Assembly: GCA_964036315.1 (NCBI GenBank)
Contig: OZ038511.1
Span: 1,603,126-1,667,125 of the forward strand
DNA length: 64,000 nt
Direction of reading: 5' to 3'
DNA from: Acanthosepion esculentum
Taxonomy: Eukaryota; Mollusca; Cephalopoda; Sepiida; Sepiidae
Shown: piece after piece, positions 1 through 13,919 of the stretch
How the letters are laid out: every line of letters begins with the position of its first letter
Position numbering within the stretch: the first letter of the stretch is position 1
The notes under the pieces: model-generated
Database searches by the model: none
What the model was told of the DNA's origin: nothing
Seen by the model: only the letters and a program-made list of their open reading frames with translations
Program-made: the position numbers and the translations under genes

Positions 1-3000
1 TTTATATTTGTAATGAGAACAAACACATGACATTGTTTATATAAATAATTACAGCAAATATTATCAATATTGGTTGTTTAATATCAATTTTATTTTATTA
101 CTTGCATAATAACATCTGACAGTGTAAATCTTTTACAACTTGGAAAAGCTTGTTTTAATATTCTTTGATATGAAAAAATATTTTACCTATACTTTTTTTT
201 GCATCTGTCATTAGTTTGAAAGATTAATTATATGATTAGAATCTGTAATATTCTACAAGGTAACATAGTAATTCACATATTTTTATAATGCAGAAAAGAC
301 ATCATTGTATTCTTATTTTTAAATCATGACTGATCATTTTGTGAATCTATATATGCTTGGTAAAGAAGAAAAATTATTTTTTGTTTTCAGTCCTCTTCTA
401 GACTATTTCTTGTGGATTTTTTTCTTTTACTTTGCCATTCTTCTCTGTCTGATTCTTTAAGTCTGATATTTTGAACTTTTCTAGCTCAAGAAAAGGTAAC
501 GAAATATGTATGTTTAATTACATCAGCTTTGTCAAAGATTTGGTACTTAGCTCTCATTATTGTCACTGAACAGTAAACAGGTAGAATTATTTGTATGATA
601 ACTTATGACTGCTGAGTCAATATATTTGGGAGTAGAGGTTTAGGAATATTTTGCTTAGGGAAAAGAAACAAATAGATTATTTTATAGCTAGAAATGAATG
701 TCAATAAAAAGTGCATGAGGATTTTCTATTCCTAAACAGGAAAGAAAAACATTGATTTTATTCTCTGATGATTCAAAATTAATTAAAAAAATGCATTTGC
801 AAAGATAAAGTCAAGGTAGATATTGTTTAGAAAGTTTCATCTAATACATATTTCTGCACTTCTCTACTAATTATAACTCCAAACAATAATCTTTGACTTT
901 GCACCTAATTTTTACAGGAAAAGAAGCTTATTAAATTATACATGCACTTGACTGTTGTGACTCATTTAAAGACAGTTCACAAGAGATGCAATATGCTAAT
1001 GTAAGGATAATTCTTAGAACTAATAAATACTTTTTATAAGTCAGTTAGGAGCAAAAAGACATTATCTAACTTTAGAAATATATGATCAATAATATATTTG
1101 CTTCCTCTCCTACTAATATTGGCCCATAAAAAATATAGAAAATCATACTTTTAGATTAATTTACCAGACTAGCAAGATTGTCTACCATACCTGTAATTAC
1201 GATAATTCTCAAGATGAATCTTGGATAATTTTATTACTACTTATTCCCTTTTAACATGGATAAGAAAAATACAAGAAAGAATTAAAAACTTCTAATGTTT
1301 GATCATTTGGTCAGATTTGGGGCACTGGGTCAGACTGAGAACTTTTGTTCACAGTTGTTTAAGTTCTCAAATGTAAATCTATAATAACTGAGAAACACTT
1401 TGATGTCTTTAAATTTAGTATTTTTTTATCAAATCCTATTGATTAGATTGTAATTGGTATATTATCTTAAACTATAATTTATTTTTTACACTTTATTAGA
1501 CAAGTTCCAAAGAGTTGTATTTGATTTTTAATTTTTAATATTATGTCAATGACTCTTATCTTGATATTCTACAACTTTTAAACTTAACTTTAAAAATATG
1601 TAATGCTTAAGAAACAACTTTGTTAATTTGTGTGTACTTGAAATTACAAATGAATTTCCAGTTTGCATACTTTTGATGCTAACAAAGACTGACAACAACT
1701 ATGAAAACAGTATACGGTCAAAAGACTTAAATTCAACTTTTTTTTACTTTTCACACTAGTGATTCAACTGGTGATTGAAGGATTTTAAACTCCATTTTAT
1801 TGATTTGATTTGTTGTATGTTAAATAAAACCTGCCTAATCCAGGGTGCAAATGTTGTTAAGATAACTTTCATGAAAAACAAAATGATAAAAATTTCTGTG
1901 TTGAAAGAGGACCATTTTTGTATCTAATATTCTTTTTAAGGCATTGCAACAAATCTTTACTCACACAGATGAGATCAAATAACTGTTTTTGAAATTTAAC
2001 ATTTTTTGTATATGCAAACAGCTAAGTGGTTATTTCTTTTTTTGTCACTTTTATGTGATTGAACATCTCTCCAATCCAAATACGAAGCTATTTGGTAAAA
2101 AATGCATCAAAAGTCAGAATTCTAGTTATTTTCTAAAGGAACTAAATAAATTATTTCTTTTGAAAGAACCAGGCTTTTTTTCCTCATCAAATGTTATCAG
2201 AGATAAGCATTGATTTGATTACTCAAGCTTATCTGTTGATTTTTTCTGTAACAATGGAATGTCAAGTTGTGCACAAAAAGAGAAGAAAAATTAAATGCTC
2301 AGAGGTAAGAGGAGCATAATTCAAATATTTATTTCTCTGGTCAAAACTTGCTTTTTTATCAATTAAAAAAGAGAAATATATAAAGCATTTGTATTGTCTG
2401 AACTATTCAATAACATAATGCAGCATTTGTTTTTTAATATTTGGATGAGGTATTTTAATTCTTCATCTAATTTTTACTTTTACACTTTTTGATATTTTGC
2501 TGCTGTTCTATTTCTTTTTTACTTTAAATTTGTATCCAATTTGAAATCTTTTACACTTATTGAGGATAGAGTTATTTTCTGAACCTGAAAGACAAATTTA
2601 AATCTAAGTAAATATAAGGAGGTAATGAATTTAGTTTTTTTACTTAAGTAAACAGATTCTGTATCGTTTCTGTTTTCAAATGGTAAATATAAAAAAAACC
2701 CTTATTTTTTGACACTTAAAGCACAATTGAACAAGAATGTTTCAGAATGTAATCTGATAACTGTGATTAAAACAAAAGTTGATGTTAGGGTGGAACATAT
2801 TTAGTACAAGACTGATCTGATTTTAGATTGGGGTTTGCTCCTCTAACATTGTGTCAATTTGCAGATGTCTGTCTCTTAGGAAGTAGAATTTTATTTTGTA
2901 TTAGAAACTCTTGTTAATTCTCAAGAAAATGAACAATGAAATGAAAGAAAACTGCTTTGTTGGTGACAGGGAGATGGTCAGTCTGTAATGATTAGGCAAC

Positions 3001-3996
3001 AAAGGAGATTGGCCACATCCATCTCAATTCTGATTGATTTGTGTATATCACTGTTAAAGAAAATAAATTCTTAGCTGAAAGAATTATAATGCAAGTACAA
3101 TTACAATGAAGCTTTTTAATTATTTTCCTCTTAATTAAATAGTTACCAAACTGAATACTTCAGTCCCCATATAATGCTTGGTATCTTGCTAGTTTGTTAC
3201 AAGTACTCTAAAGCAGTGTTAGCTTGTGGAGATCCTAGCGACTGAAAAAGAGTGATGTATAATGAATTACAGGGTTGCTTTCTTCTAATTTCAGCAAAAT
3301 GTTAAAAGAGGAAGACAAGATAGCATTTCTTTCAATTCATGAAAATTGTTCCTTAATATTTAGCAAAGCCAACATCAAATTATTCAGTCGTATTTTTTCT
3401 CTCCTGTTTTTTCTATCTGCTTTTTTGTGTGGAAACATGTTGGTAAAACATTAACGCTAATCCCATTTGTTCTCACTGATAACTCAAAACTGAATATGTG
3501 CTCCATATGTCTCTTATTTGTGGTTCTAAATAATCTTCCTGGCATACATTTATGAAGATTGTCCATCTGGAATCTTTTTAGTTCTGTTTGAGTAGACAGA
3601 GATGATTGCTACCTCAATCTTTTTGTTATTGATCACTCAATCTACATATTTATTTCATCTTATTTACTTATTTGCTGTCACTTCCACTGTGTTTGGATAG
3701 TTGCTTTATTTCTCCATTTAATACTGTTCTGTTTGAATATCTCTTTTAAAAGAACCCATGTAAAATTGTAACACATAGTCAGATAAAAAAATATGTCATT
3801 ATTGTACAAACTTCTGTGTCAGGAATTTTTTTAATAAACTCTTCATATAAAATAAGAAGAAAATCAGATTTTTGCCTAAAATGTAGAGTAAGTAGCTGCT
3901 TGCGTAAGAAACTGACTTTATGCTAATATCCATGCACATTTGCAAGAAATATTATTTCTAAGTGACAGATGCTTTTTAGTAATATTTATTACAGTT
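1..3996. other. Gene-free A+T-rich DNA
   Basis: No coding exon, RNA gene or recognisable transposon was found here. Open frames are short, rich in Phe, Lys, Ile and Asn, and have no family motif, as expected by chance in DNA of this composition. Many homopolymer A and T runs are present. It could be intronic or intergenic; nothing in the sequence decides between the two. Confidence 0.5.
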
Positions 3997-4067
3997 TTAC
4001 AATTCGAAAATATTAATAAATTTCTGTCTATATTTCTGAGATGAGGTATTGTAACTATTTTTTAATA

Positions 4068-4485
4068 CATTATTTGGACTGTTGTCCTCATCTTTATTGT
4101 CATATTCACAACTTTTCGACTGTTGTACACTCTGGCCTTCTTCTAGTAATATACGTTGGGATTTTGAACAAAAACCTTTTAGTCCACTGGGGTAGATTGT
4201 TTTCATTCTACATGTCGTGTCTTTTCTGGACATTTCAGTTTAAGTTATTTCCCTTTATTAACTTTGTTCACCTCTGCTGTGGCCAGGTATTGAACTCATA
4301 ATTCTTTGGGTCAAGTCACTGGATTACTTCAACTAATGCTTTTATCTACTGGGCCTTGTGACCTTGGACTAAATAAAGGGTTCAGTTTGAAATTCCAATG
4401 TATATCACCTGACGAAGGCCAGAATATACAATGGCTGAAATGTCAGAAATGTGGCAGTAAAGATGAGGACAACAGTTTGAACAAT
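4068..4485. repeat. Inverted pair of a short dispersed repeat
   Basis: The segment around 4068-4175 is a diverged reverse complement of 4366-4485. Shared blocks include GATGAGGACAACAGT, GAAGGCCAGA and GGACTAAA. The arms are about 110-120 bases and are separated by about 190 bases of unrelated sequence. Both copies have a CTGANGA-like stretch, a GGCCA block, and then GAAA, the order seen in a hammerhead-like core; the right copy is closer to it (CTGACGA at 4409, GAAA at 4437). Short frames on either strand here read the two arms of the same repeat and are not genes. The repeat class is not identified; Penelope-like or another 3'-end repeat is possible. Confidence 0.6.
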
Positions 4486-4589
4486 AGTGTAAATATTAAT
4501 AAATTTATTAAAAATCCTAAGCTTACAACAACACTTGTGATCTTATTTCTTTCTATGAATTTCCACTACTCTCAAAAGTGATTAAAGGG

Positions 4590-5214
4590 AGAGACTTCTT
4601 GCACTACTTTTGATGAAGAATAAATATTTTTGGATTTTTTTTTTATTTGATGAGTTCATTAAACAAAATTTCTCTTTTTGATGTGTCTCTTCAGAGTAAC
4701 CATGGTAAGCCACAGCTTACTGTCCTTATGTCTCATCTTTTCTCTTTTTGGAATATGTATCAAACCTGATAGTGCATGTATAATTTCATATTTTATCTTT
4801 CTGTTTTTTCATTGATTTTCATCTACATTTTTACCTATCTTGACAAAAAGAAAAATATGAACTTGTTAAAATAGAAAATTTGTTTTCACTTATGCATACA
4901 TAAAAAATTGAAACTGACTGTAATAATAAATATCTCAGAAAAACTGAACTGTATTTAAAATATTTCAGAATATGTTCTTTCTTGCTAGAACATATTTTTA
5001 TTTTATTTGAAATATAATAACTTAATAAGAAGCTATCTTACATCTGCTGCAATACACATAATATCCTTGTACTTCAAAAAATAGTCTTATCATATTTAGA
5101 ATTTGTTCTTGGGTACTTATCTTATATCAAATGATGAGAGTAGAAAATATTTATATAGATGCTATAGGAAACTGTTTTTGATAGTCAAAACAAAATGATG
5201 TAAATATCTCTGTG
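4590..5214. other. Gene-free spacer
   Basis: A+T-rich sequence between the inverted repeat and the first LINE fragment. No coding or RNA feature was seen. Confidence 0.45.
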
Positions 5215-5670
5215 TGTATTGCTCAGTTGTCACCATCCAGCCTTGACAGAGTTCAAAAGGGATTTACACAGCCTTTTGGGTGATGAATTATTCTCCATAC
5301 GTATCCCACAGGTGAAATGTTGTTAGCCTTTAACTACTCTATCGCTATTACTATGACAGATGTTCAAACAAGTTATATTCCTTAGTTCCACTACCTCAGA
5401 CCTTCACAGCTAGGACCTACCATGCCATTTTCATGGTAGCAAATCATCCTTATTCCCTTTGTGTTCCTTTGATAAAGGTGTAAGTTCCACACTTTCTCCC
5501 CTAGAACTGTTACTTTGTGGAACAAACGTCTAAGCTTATGATTCCATGACAATTACAATCTTGGCCTCTTCAAGTCAAGCATCAACTGATATCTATCTTA
5601 CATGTCCTCATAATATGTATGTCTTAATTCCTCTTTTTGCCTCCCTTACAAAAATCTATTGTGTGAACTA
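5215..5670 (+). mobile_element. 3' fragment of a jockey/CR1-like LINE
   Basis: Broken plus-strand reading frames encode the C-terminal tail of a non-LTR retrotransposon ORF2. Pieces such as SLDRVQKGF, FHTFSPRTVTLWNK and YNLGLFKSSIN match the tail of jockey/CR1-type polymerases (family pattern LDRxQxR...FFPRTAxLWNxLP...NLxxFKSRIN). Stops and frameshifts interrupt every frame and the reverse transcriptase itself is absent, so this is a 5'-truncated dead copy. It belongs to the same family as the fragments at 20870, 28220 and 59695. The family assignment is from motif memory and the clade is uncertain. Confidence 0.65.
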
Positions 5671-7324
5671 GCACTGAAAAAATGAAATTATAAAAACAAT
5701 AAAACCCAGAAAAAAAAAGGTAGCAAGTCCCTGTTGCTGAAGCACAAGAAATCATAGAAAAGGAGTTGCAAAAAGAGTTTGAAATGTTGAATATATTTGA
5801 TGTATGGAATTAAAATATTAGTAGTGGAAAAAATATTTTTAAAAATGTGATAAGTGCCCAATACTAGAATTCATTATTTGATTAGTGTCTATATTAACTA
5901 AAATTTGAAGCCCATCTTTATACAGACTAATAGGTATTGTTGTGTTATGTTTCAATGTTTGCAAGATGTAACTGAAAGAAAATCTTGTTTTCTCTTGGTT
6001 TTAAATTTCTGCCAATATTTTCATAATTGATTTTGTACACTATACATATGAATTTATATTAATAGCACAAAAACCATTAGCAGTTCTTATTTGGCTATAG
6101 GGCAAGTAAAGGGTTAGGAATGGTAATGGTAAGACTTTGCTTGACACACCACTGAGGTTTCTCTTAATGATAATAATCATAAAGTTAATAACATACAAAT
6201 TAGATATTTGTCAGATTGGGGCAGTGTTTCAAGTTATATTATGAGAGGCTTTCAGGAATGTTATGAAACCTTGGAAATTAGAGAACATAGATTGAATGAA
6301 CCTGCCTACTTAATTTATAGTTGAGGACACTGAAGGGGAAGATGCAGTAGCTTCAGATACATACACACTCTCTTTCTGAAAATTTGACAGGTTTGCTATG
6401 CATTTCAAGCTGAATTATGGAATGCTTCCAGTAAAGTTATGGAACTTTTCCAATGAAGGTTCTCCAGCATTTATTAATGTATTAACATCCACCTCTGACA
6501 CATTGTTTCTCTTTTTTCTTTCTATCTGAAATAGATGGACCAGTTTCCTTAAGATTTGGCAGAATGACGAACAGTGATGAGCAAAGTATGATAAAGAGAA
6601 ATGTTATGATAATTCCCAACAAATTGCATCTTTTTCTTAACATTTTCTTACAGATTTTTAAAATATTAGAAAATAGTATAGCCACTGAGTTTTTTCACAG
6701 TTTGATAAATGGCAGCAAAAAGAATGATTTTGCTGTTACTGAAATAAACAGTAATAAAGATTAATCTCTAAAATATGATGCAGACAATACTCTTTTGATA
6801 TTGATATTGTTGACGTGACCTTATATAATAGATGTTTGCAGCTCAAACATAGATTTGAAGATCTTAATTAAATATTATTTTTCTTATTTCCTATGGCTCA
6901 TCTGATTCTTCAAATTGTGTTTATTAAACATGGTTTCAGCTTATGACTGTTTGAACTCAAATCAACTCTATTTATTCAAAGAACCAATTCTAGTCTGTTT
7001 AAATGTTTTATTTTGAAATTGTTCTTGATTGATTCTTTCACAGCACATGGCCTTGACAATAAAAGAAAATATTTTTGTTTTCAAAAGAGCAATTTGCTCA
7101 GTGGGAAAATTAATATTTGCACTTTATTATCTGTACAGATATTAAATTGTCACAAAAACTGACATAACTTCTTTCTGTATAACTTATATATTTTAGACTT
7201 ACTCCTTCCCTTCTTGTAAGATCATAAGTTAACATTAACCAAAGCAAAGAGTCTCATCACCTATGGTAAATGGATTAATATGGTTAAATAGGATAATTAA
7301 TTAATAAAGATCTAATTTAAATAA

Positions 7325-7326
<2 letters not shown>

Positions 7327-7364
<38 letters not shown>
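7327..7364. repeat. (TA)n microsatellite
   Basis: An uninterrupted alternating T/A run of about 38 bases, followed by a short decayed TA stretch. Confidence 0.95.
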
Positions 7365-7365
<1 letters not shown>

Positions 7366-9613
7366 CTATATATATCTGTTTTACCTTTATTTTTTAATAA
7401 CTTAAAAAAAACAAAATTGCAGTTATAAATGAATCCACTTCAAATATACTTATTATTTACTAGTATTTTTGGCAACTAGTGTCCATCGGAAGGCATCGGC
7501 ATGATCTATAAATTGGCATTGGTACAAAAGCTTACACTTACATGACAGTTCATAAAAAATAAACAATGAACTTGCTAGGTTTGAAACCCTGACCCAAGCT
7601 AAGATAAATTTCTTTAACTTTAACTCATATGATAATGAAACTTTTCTATTGAGTGGTCATAATATATTTGTTGTAAATTGATTTGGCAGTGTGCACTTTG
7701 GTTTGGAAATAGCAAAATCATAGTATAGTAATAATAAGTGAAAGCACAGATGTTCTAGTTGTCTGTCAAGATTTATAAAAACGCTGTTCCTTGTTATCAT
7801 CATTTCAGATTTAACTTTAGTCTTTGCTTCTTCTGTAGAATTTTGTTTTTGAAATGATTCATTGTGGAATTTGTTGTAAAAAGTGTTTACTTTTGAGTAT
7901 CCTTTCTGGTGTTTGTCAAGTATTTTAAATATATGTCTACAAGTAAAAATTGGACTACCTCAGGCAAAAGACTGAAAATATACTGGGTTGAGGAGAACTA
8001 CTAAAAATGTTGTAATGATTCTATTCTTGCTTTCTTTACAAGAATAATGTTCCTTTAAAACCGGTAAAGGATAAAAGTGACTCAAAAGAACATTGAGAAT
8101 TAATATTTTGTCAACAGAGTTTTCACTGGTTTTGTTAATATATTGTTTATTCACATTATTATGCTTTGAAAATGGCATGAATAAATATCAAAATATGATT
8201 AATATCAACTCTACATTTTGGTTGCTAATAAAATATTGATATTGATTGCCTGCAAGCATATATTTGTTTTTAAACTATCTGTATAAATAAAGTTGAATAC
8301 ATTTTATAAATTTTTGATGCACACATTAAAACAGAAAGAATTATCACTTATGGGAAGTGGCTTTGGTTCTATTCAAACATTCCTTTTCAAATTTTCTACT
8401 TTTTAATATTATGATTGATGCTTGTTATTTACTGTTTGGAATTTGTTCTAATTCTGCATTTAATTCTAACAAGATTTTTCCCACTTATTTGCCTCATTTA
8501 CTAGAAGTGAATGGAAATAATCTCATATAATCAATGATTTTTTTCAATTTGTACAATATTAAGAAATTTCAGTTAAAAGGATTAACAGTTCCATGACAGA
8601 CAACACAGTCACTTCAATACTTTATTTACAAAATACTAATAATTTACACAGCTACAAATCTTAAATCCAAAAACTAAAAATTCTTGACTTCATTTAATTG
8701 ATAAATGGTGTCATTTATCTTAATTTCTTATTGGACATCATTTCAGTGTTATTCATTGGTATCCATACCTATACATTAAGACTTGTTAGCTTGTTGATGC
8801 CTCTGGCAGCATGAATTAATGGTAAACTCTGGAAAAAATGAAGACTATTTTGATTTGTTTTTGTACTTTTATTTTTCAAGCCTGCTATTATTTCTCCCCC
8901 AGTTATATTTTCAGTGAAGAAATTAAGCAATTCTCATATTGGAAAATGTAAACATTGTGCTTCCAGTAATATTCAAAAAGGATTGGTTTGAACTTCTGAC
9001 AAACTAACTTTACAAGTAATTTATATGAGAAATCTTTGCATCTTGAACAATATTATAAAACCCAACTGAAGATAATATGCTTTAGACATTACTTTATATT
9101 CTTCATCTGTTATGAAGAAATATAAGATTTTTATTGTATTAAAAGTTAATATTGAGTGGTCTGTAGATGACTGGTTAAACAAAGATGTATAAATAAAACA
9201 CTTAGCATTATTATATTAATTTATTAATTTTTTTATTAATATATATGAAATCTTTCAAGCCATTTCAAAGTACATATTACTTAACAGAATTGATTACTTT
9301 TCAAGACAGATGTCACTTTTAAAACCTTTAATTAAAATTGACAAAGACTTGTGTAATGTGCAAAAATAATAGATTTAAATGTGCTTATTATCATTTATTT
9401 TGTACTTGCAAATGTTTTGACAACATTTATATATTTGTATCACACTCAATTCTTGTTCAGCACCAATATAATGCATCTCTATAAAGAATTACTCAACATT
9501 TTCCACATGGGAGAACAAAGGTAGCAATAATTTCATCTGGGTGCAAAAAGTTGTTACATAATTCATAATTTAAATAAAGACTATTTTTAAAAATTAAACT
9601 GGCAACTGATTTG

Positions 9614-9616
<3 letters not shown>

Positions 9617-9678
<62 letters not shown>
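9617..9678. repeat. (TA)n microsatellite
   Basis: An uninterrupted alternating T/A run of about 62 bases. The open frame across it on the minus strand is Tyr/Ile dipeptide translation of the repeat and not a gene. Confidence 0.95.
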
Positions 9679-9679
<1 letters not shown>

Positions 9680-11175
9680 TGAAGAGAATAAAATTTAAAA
9701 AATTTCTTACTGCGAAAAAAAAACAAATGATTTCATGTTAAAAATGTTTTCTTAAAATTCATAATTTTAAAAAAATGTTTTCTCAATCTTCATTAATTGA
9801 GTTTAAGAATTTGAAGATCAAGGTTATTTTGAAAGTTCTTCTAAGATAGTAATCTTTTGTATTTATTTAACCTATCATATTTTATTGATCCAGGGCACTC
9901 AATATTTTAAAGGTAGGAAATAGGGGGATAGCCAGTCTTCTTTTAATTGCTTGTTTGCCAAATATATCAAGAGACATTTGGTTAAATATTTGACATTTTA
10001 AAATAAACAAACAACATGATAACAATATTTAGATACACTATTATGCAAGAACTTTTTTTTCAAGAAAGATATTTGCTCTTTCTTTCTCAGTAATTTCCAT
10101 ACTTAATTATTGTTTTTTGCAGCATAAATTATGTTGAATAGTCCTTAAAGACATCAAATGTGCTATTGGGGAGAAAATATCATAATGATCTATTTCAACT
10201 TTTTGCACATGACTACTACTAATCTTTTTTAAAAATCCAATTTCACATTGAGAATGTTATAACATTGAAATATATAGAACAGTTTGTAAGAAATTACATT
10301 AAACTTGTAAAATCTAGTTTCATGAAGCCAGATAGAATTATCTGAAGATAAATAAAATCATTTTCTAGTTGAAAATGGCAAGTGAAAGGTTAAACGTTGT
10401 GTTCATGGAAAACAACTGAATGAATATTTTCATCTTGGAATTAGTTTTGAACTCAAAATAATTAAAAGTTCAAAAGTAAATAGATTTTAAAAATCTTATT
10501 CTGTTTTTCTCAAGATTATGCATTGATTTTAATGATTTTACACTTGACTATGATGAAAACCATTCTTTTTTTCAATGCACTTCTAAATTTCTTTTTAATT
10601 AAGTCTTTCCTCAACTGATCTTATTTATATTTCCTGTATGATTATTTCTTGTCAACAAGTCATAAAGGTTGTCTCCCCTGAGGGCAGCAATGGAAACTTG
10701 CCATATTTTATAAATATGGCCTTGTTTCTTTTATTCCTCCTGGCAGTTGTATAGAGAAATAAATATCTTACTGATGATAAAGAAAACCAAGAAAAACGTT
10801 TTAATCAATAGTTAAACAGCAAAGCTGGGAATTACAAAAATATTTAGCTTTTATAACACTAGAAAATTCTATCACTATATTTATAAGCCATAGCCTGACT
10901 GAAAAAGAAAAGGGACTTAGACAAAAGTTAGTTTTTCTTGTTTAATTTTTAGGTTATAAAGAGAAACAGTCTCAGTTTTTATGAAATCCTGTCTATCCAT
11001 TTTTGGATGGTGCCCTCTAACAAAACATATTCATAAAAGCATTTCTTTGTGTTAATGCATATTGCAGTGGTAATTGGTACTTAATAAAGGAACAATAATT
11101 TTAGCAATATAAAGAGAATAAAGGTAGTCTCTAATGAATGTTTTAAATTATAAATGTGTATGACTTGCTAAAGAA

Positions 11176-11177
<2 letters not shown>

Positions 11178-11251
<74 letters not shown>
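11178..11251. repeat. Compound (AT)n(GT)n microsatellite
   Basis: About 54 bases of alternating A/T run straight into about 20 bases of alternating G/T. Confidence 0.95.
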
Positions 11252-12664
11252 AAAACTTTGCTCATCAGAGTATCAAGGAACAAAAAAGTAGCATTAAATT
11301 TTTTTGTTTCTTCTAAAATTTAATACATTATTTTGTTACATTTTTAGATTTTTTGAATGATTTCTTCAAAAAGATTGTCAAAAATTTTGAAAGATAAATG
11401 ATGATAGCTTCTTAAAAAAATACTTGAAATTAATCAATATGTGATAAGCAAGCCAGAAAGTATAATTGATTTTGTTAATATTTTCATTTTTTATATTATT
11501 TTCCAAAATATTGAAATATTAATGAAATCAGCCAATTTCTTGTTTATAAATCAAATATTGATTATCTGCAATGTTTTTTTAATTCCTTTGATCAATTAAT
11601 ATTGTCTCATTGAAAAGTATATTTTTTGATTTAGTTTTTGATTTATTTTTTAATGAACAAGCAACACATTTGCCATCAAACTGTTTTAAAGATTACGGTA
11701 ATAAATATCAAACTATTAGTAACATAAACTTCACTTGGAAATAACCCACGTATTACATATTAAAACAATATTATCTGCTTTAGAGACAGTGGTATATACA
11801 TCATTTGCATTGATAAAAAATATCTTATAACCAGTTGTGATATATTTTTCAGAAATTATTTAGATATTTTATTAGAAATAGTGTTAATTATTTCTATTTT
11901 CAACTATTTACTTTATTCAGATATTATAAGATCTTAAAACTTTAATTAAAAGTTGTCTGATGCTGTTCAAATTGGAATCACTTACTACAGTGTAAATACT
12001 GATAAAGTACAATTTTAAAATAGCATTATTCCAGTTCCACAGTTAAGAGATTCAAATAATTTATTCTTTTATAAGTCCTGCAAATAATATTTTACAGTAT
12101 TATTATAGTAAATAGTCAAAATAATATTTATTTTTCAGCACTATAATTGTACTATTATTAATCTACAGCATAAATATGTAATGAATATCACTGGAAATAA
12201 AATAAATATTAATATCTGTAAGATTTATTTAAAAACTAAATTGATCACCATCTGAATGTTGTCATTGATTATCACATGTGAATGATAATTTTCAGAAATA
12301 TGCCATAACTTGTTGCAGATGTTATATATATGTTACTGCTAGCCTATTTGGAATTTGGGACTTCATAATAATATTTACAAGGTTAGGAATGTGAGTCAGC
12401 TTACATTATGTCTCTTAGAATAGAACAATACTGTTATGACTGGAACTAATCATTATTGGTCTTTCAGATAAACACAGTTTTAGGCAACACATATCTTTTT
12501 TCTGTGGGAAGCAAAACAAAACCTATTTTCTCTGTTGAGGAATTTCTCATATATTTTCCATGTCAAAGTTGCCAATAATAACCAGTAATATCAATGAGGA
12601 GGATTTATTATTTAGATGTGAATAAAATTGTGTAACAGAATAAGCAAAATATAGATGTACATGA

Positions 12665-13116
12665 GTTGCTCTGAAATTAATGCCTCCTATTTTTTTCCAT
12701 AAGAACTACAACTGATTCAGAGAGTACATAACAATATTGGATAGAGAAACTTTTCAGCTACAAAAATATTATTTTTCCAGACAATTGCCACCATTTGCTG
12801 CACATTTTCACCAGCAGTGAACAATTGTCTGCATATCATTCTCATAAAAATTTGTGAAGCTCTGTAAACATTCAGCAAGTATTGATGAATGTTAGTGGAT
12901 GCAATTCTTTTGTATGAGGATATTCAGTGACACACAACTGCTGCATGAGCTGTTTTATGTCAGATGACATTTTACCACACTGCTTCTCAACTGCTATATG
13001 TAACTAGGCAAAAGTTTTATTGGTAGTAAAGTTCAATCTCTGCTGCCAAACGACCAACACCTGCCTCTGATGTCATAGGCCAACACAATAAAATAGAAGG
13101 CATTACTTTCAGAGTG
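12665..13116 (-). mobile_element. Internally deleted mariner (MITE-like), terminal repeats paired
   Basis: The ends form an inverted repeat. The left end reads CTCTGAAATTAATGCCTCC and the reverse complement of the right end reads CTCTGAAAGTAATGCCTTC. Read on the minus strand, the part next to the right end carries remnants of a transposase N-terminal region. The part next to the left end carries a mariner C-terminal signature (FYENDMQTIVHCW, then KCAANGGNCLEK, like the family's FYxxGIxxLVxRWxKCIxxxGxYVEK). The catalytic centre between them is missing, so this is a non-autonomous deletion derivative of about 450 bases with stops. From memory the ends and layout resemble the chicken mariner called Galluhop; this was not checked. 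Confidence 0.75.
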
Positions 13117-13919
13117 ATTATCATATATAGTAATAACTATTAAAATATCTGGATCAATTCTCAATAAAAGAATATGTGTATGTTTATCTAATACAAATAA
13201 GTTGATGAAAGAGACTAACTAGAAATTATCAAATTCAAAATGTTAACTCATAAATCTTTTTATCAAAAGATCTTAGCTAAATATATAGCATTTTAAAAGC
13301 ATTGCAATGACTTTGCTTCTGTTGAGATTTTAACAAAAAATGAACTTATTTTTGTTAATTTCTGTTCTTATGAAAATTCATTTAAAAATCATCTCAATAT
13401 TTTATTAATCAGTTTAAAATGTTAATTCAACTAGAACAGTTCTTTTCCTGCAATTATGTGGTTTTCTTCAAGCAGTAACAAATAAAAAATTACTTAATAT
13501 TTTAGAGAGAAATAAAAGCTGAAACATTTTAATGTCTAAAACTGACATTTAAAAAAAAAGAAAATATTAAGAGTTAGATTGTTTTGTTTATCTGCCAGAT
13601 AGCATTTTACCAACACTTCTGCTGTTCTCTTTTCAATCTATGAATCTGTTTGAATTATTAGACATTTTTCTCCAATTCCACAGAATTAGAAATTGTGATT
13701 TATTTTTCTCTTTTAAAGTATTCTATAAATAATTTCTCCATTTATCTTCTCTTATAAACAGGTATTCTTTTCATTTTTGTCAATAATAGTTTTTAAATAA
13801 GTTTGTTATTTCAACTGAATATTCTCACACCATTTTTGATAATTGAGTATTTTGGCTTCACATTTCTGTTTATTTATATATATCTACTGTAGCAATTAAT
13901 AGTTAAGAAGTTCAAAATA
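13117..13919. other. Gene-free spacer
   Basis: A+T-rich sequence between two mariner relics, with no recognised feature. Confidence 0.45.

Larger units (their letters stand above)
5671..12664. other. Gene-free A+T-rich DNA with microsatellites
   Basis: Seven kilobases with no recognised exon, RNA gene or transposon coding remnant. Three long dinucleotide arrays lie inside it and are listed separately. A small imperfect palindrome centred near 10710 (GCCATATTT...AAATATGGC) is the only other local structure seen. Confidence 0.5.

Noticed and set aside
1989..2213. Plus-strand frame of 74 codons as a small gene
   Set aside because: Rich in Phe, Lys and Ser with no motif, no splice or promoter context; expected by chance in A+T-rich DNA.
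3997..4581. Opposed small genes sharing a similar peptide
   Set aside because: The shared peptide (KDEDNSxNN) comes from the two arms of one inverted repeat, not from related genes.
7440..7600. Possible tRNA-like box B (GGTTTGAAACC) near 7580
   Set aside because: No box A at the right distance on either strand and no stem pairing; too weak to call a SINE or tRNA.
9493..9726. Repeat-rich 77-codon minus-strand frame
   Set aside because: Tyr/Ile dipeptides translated from the (TA)n microsatellite.
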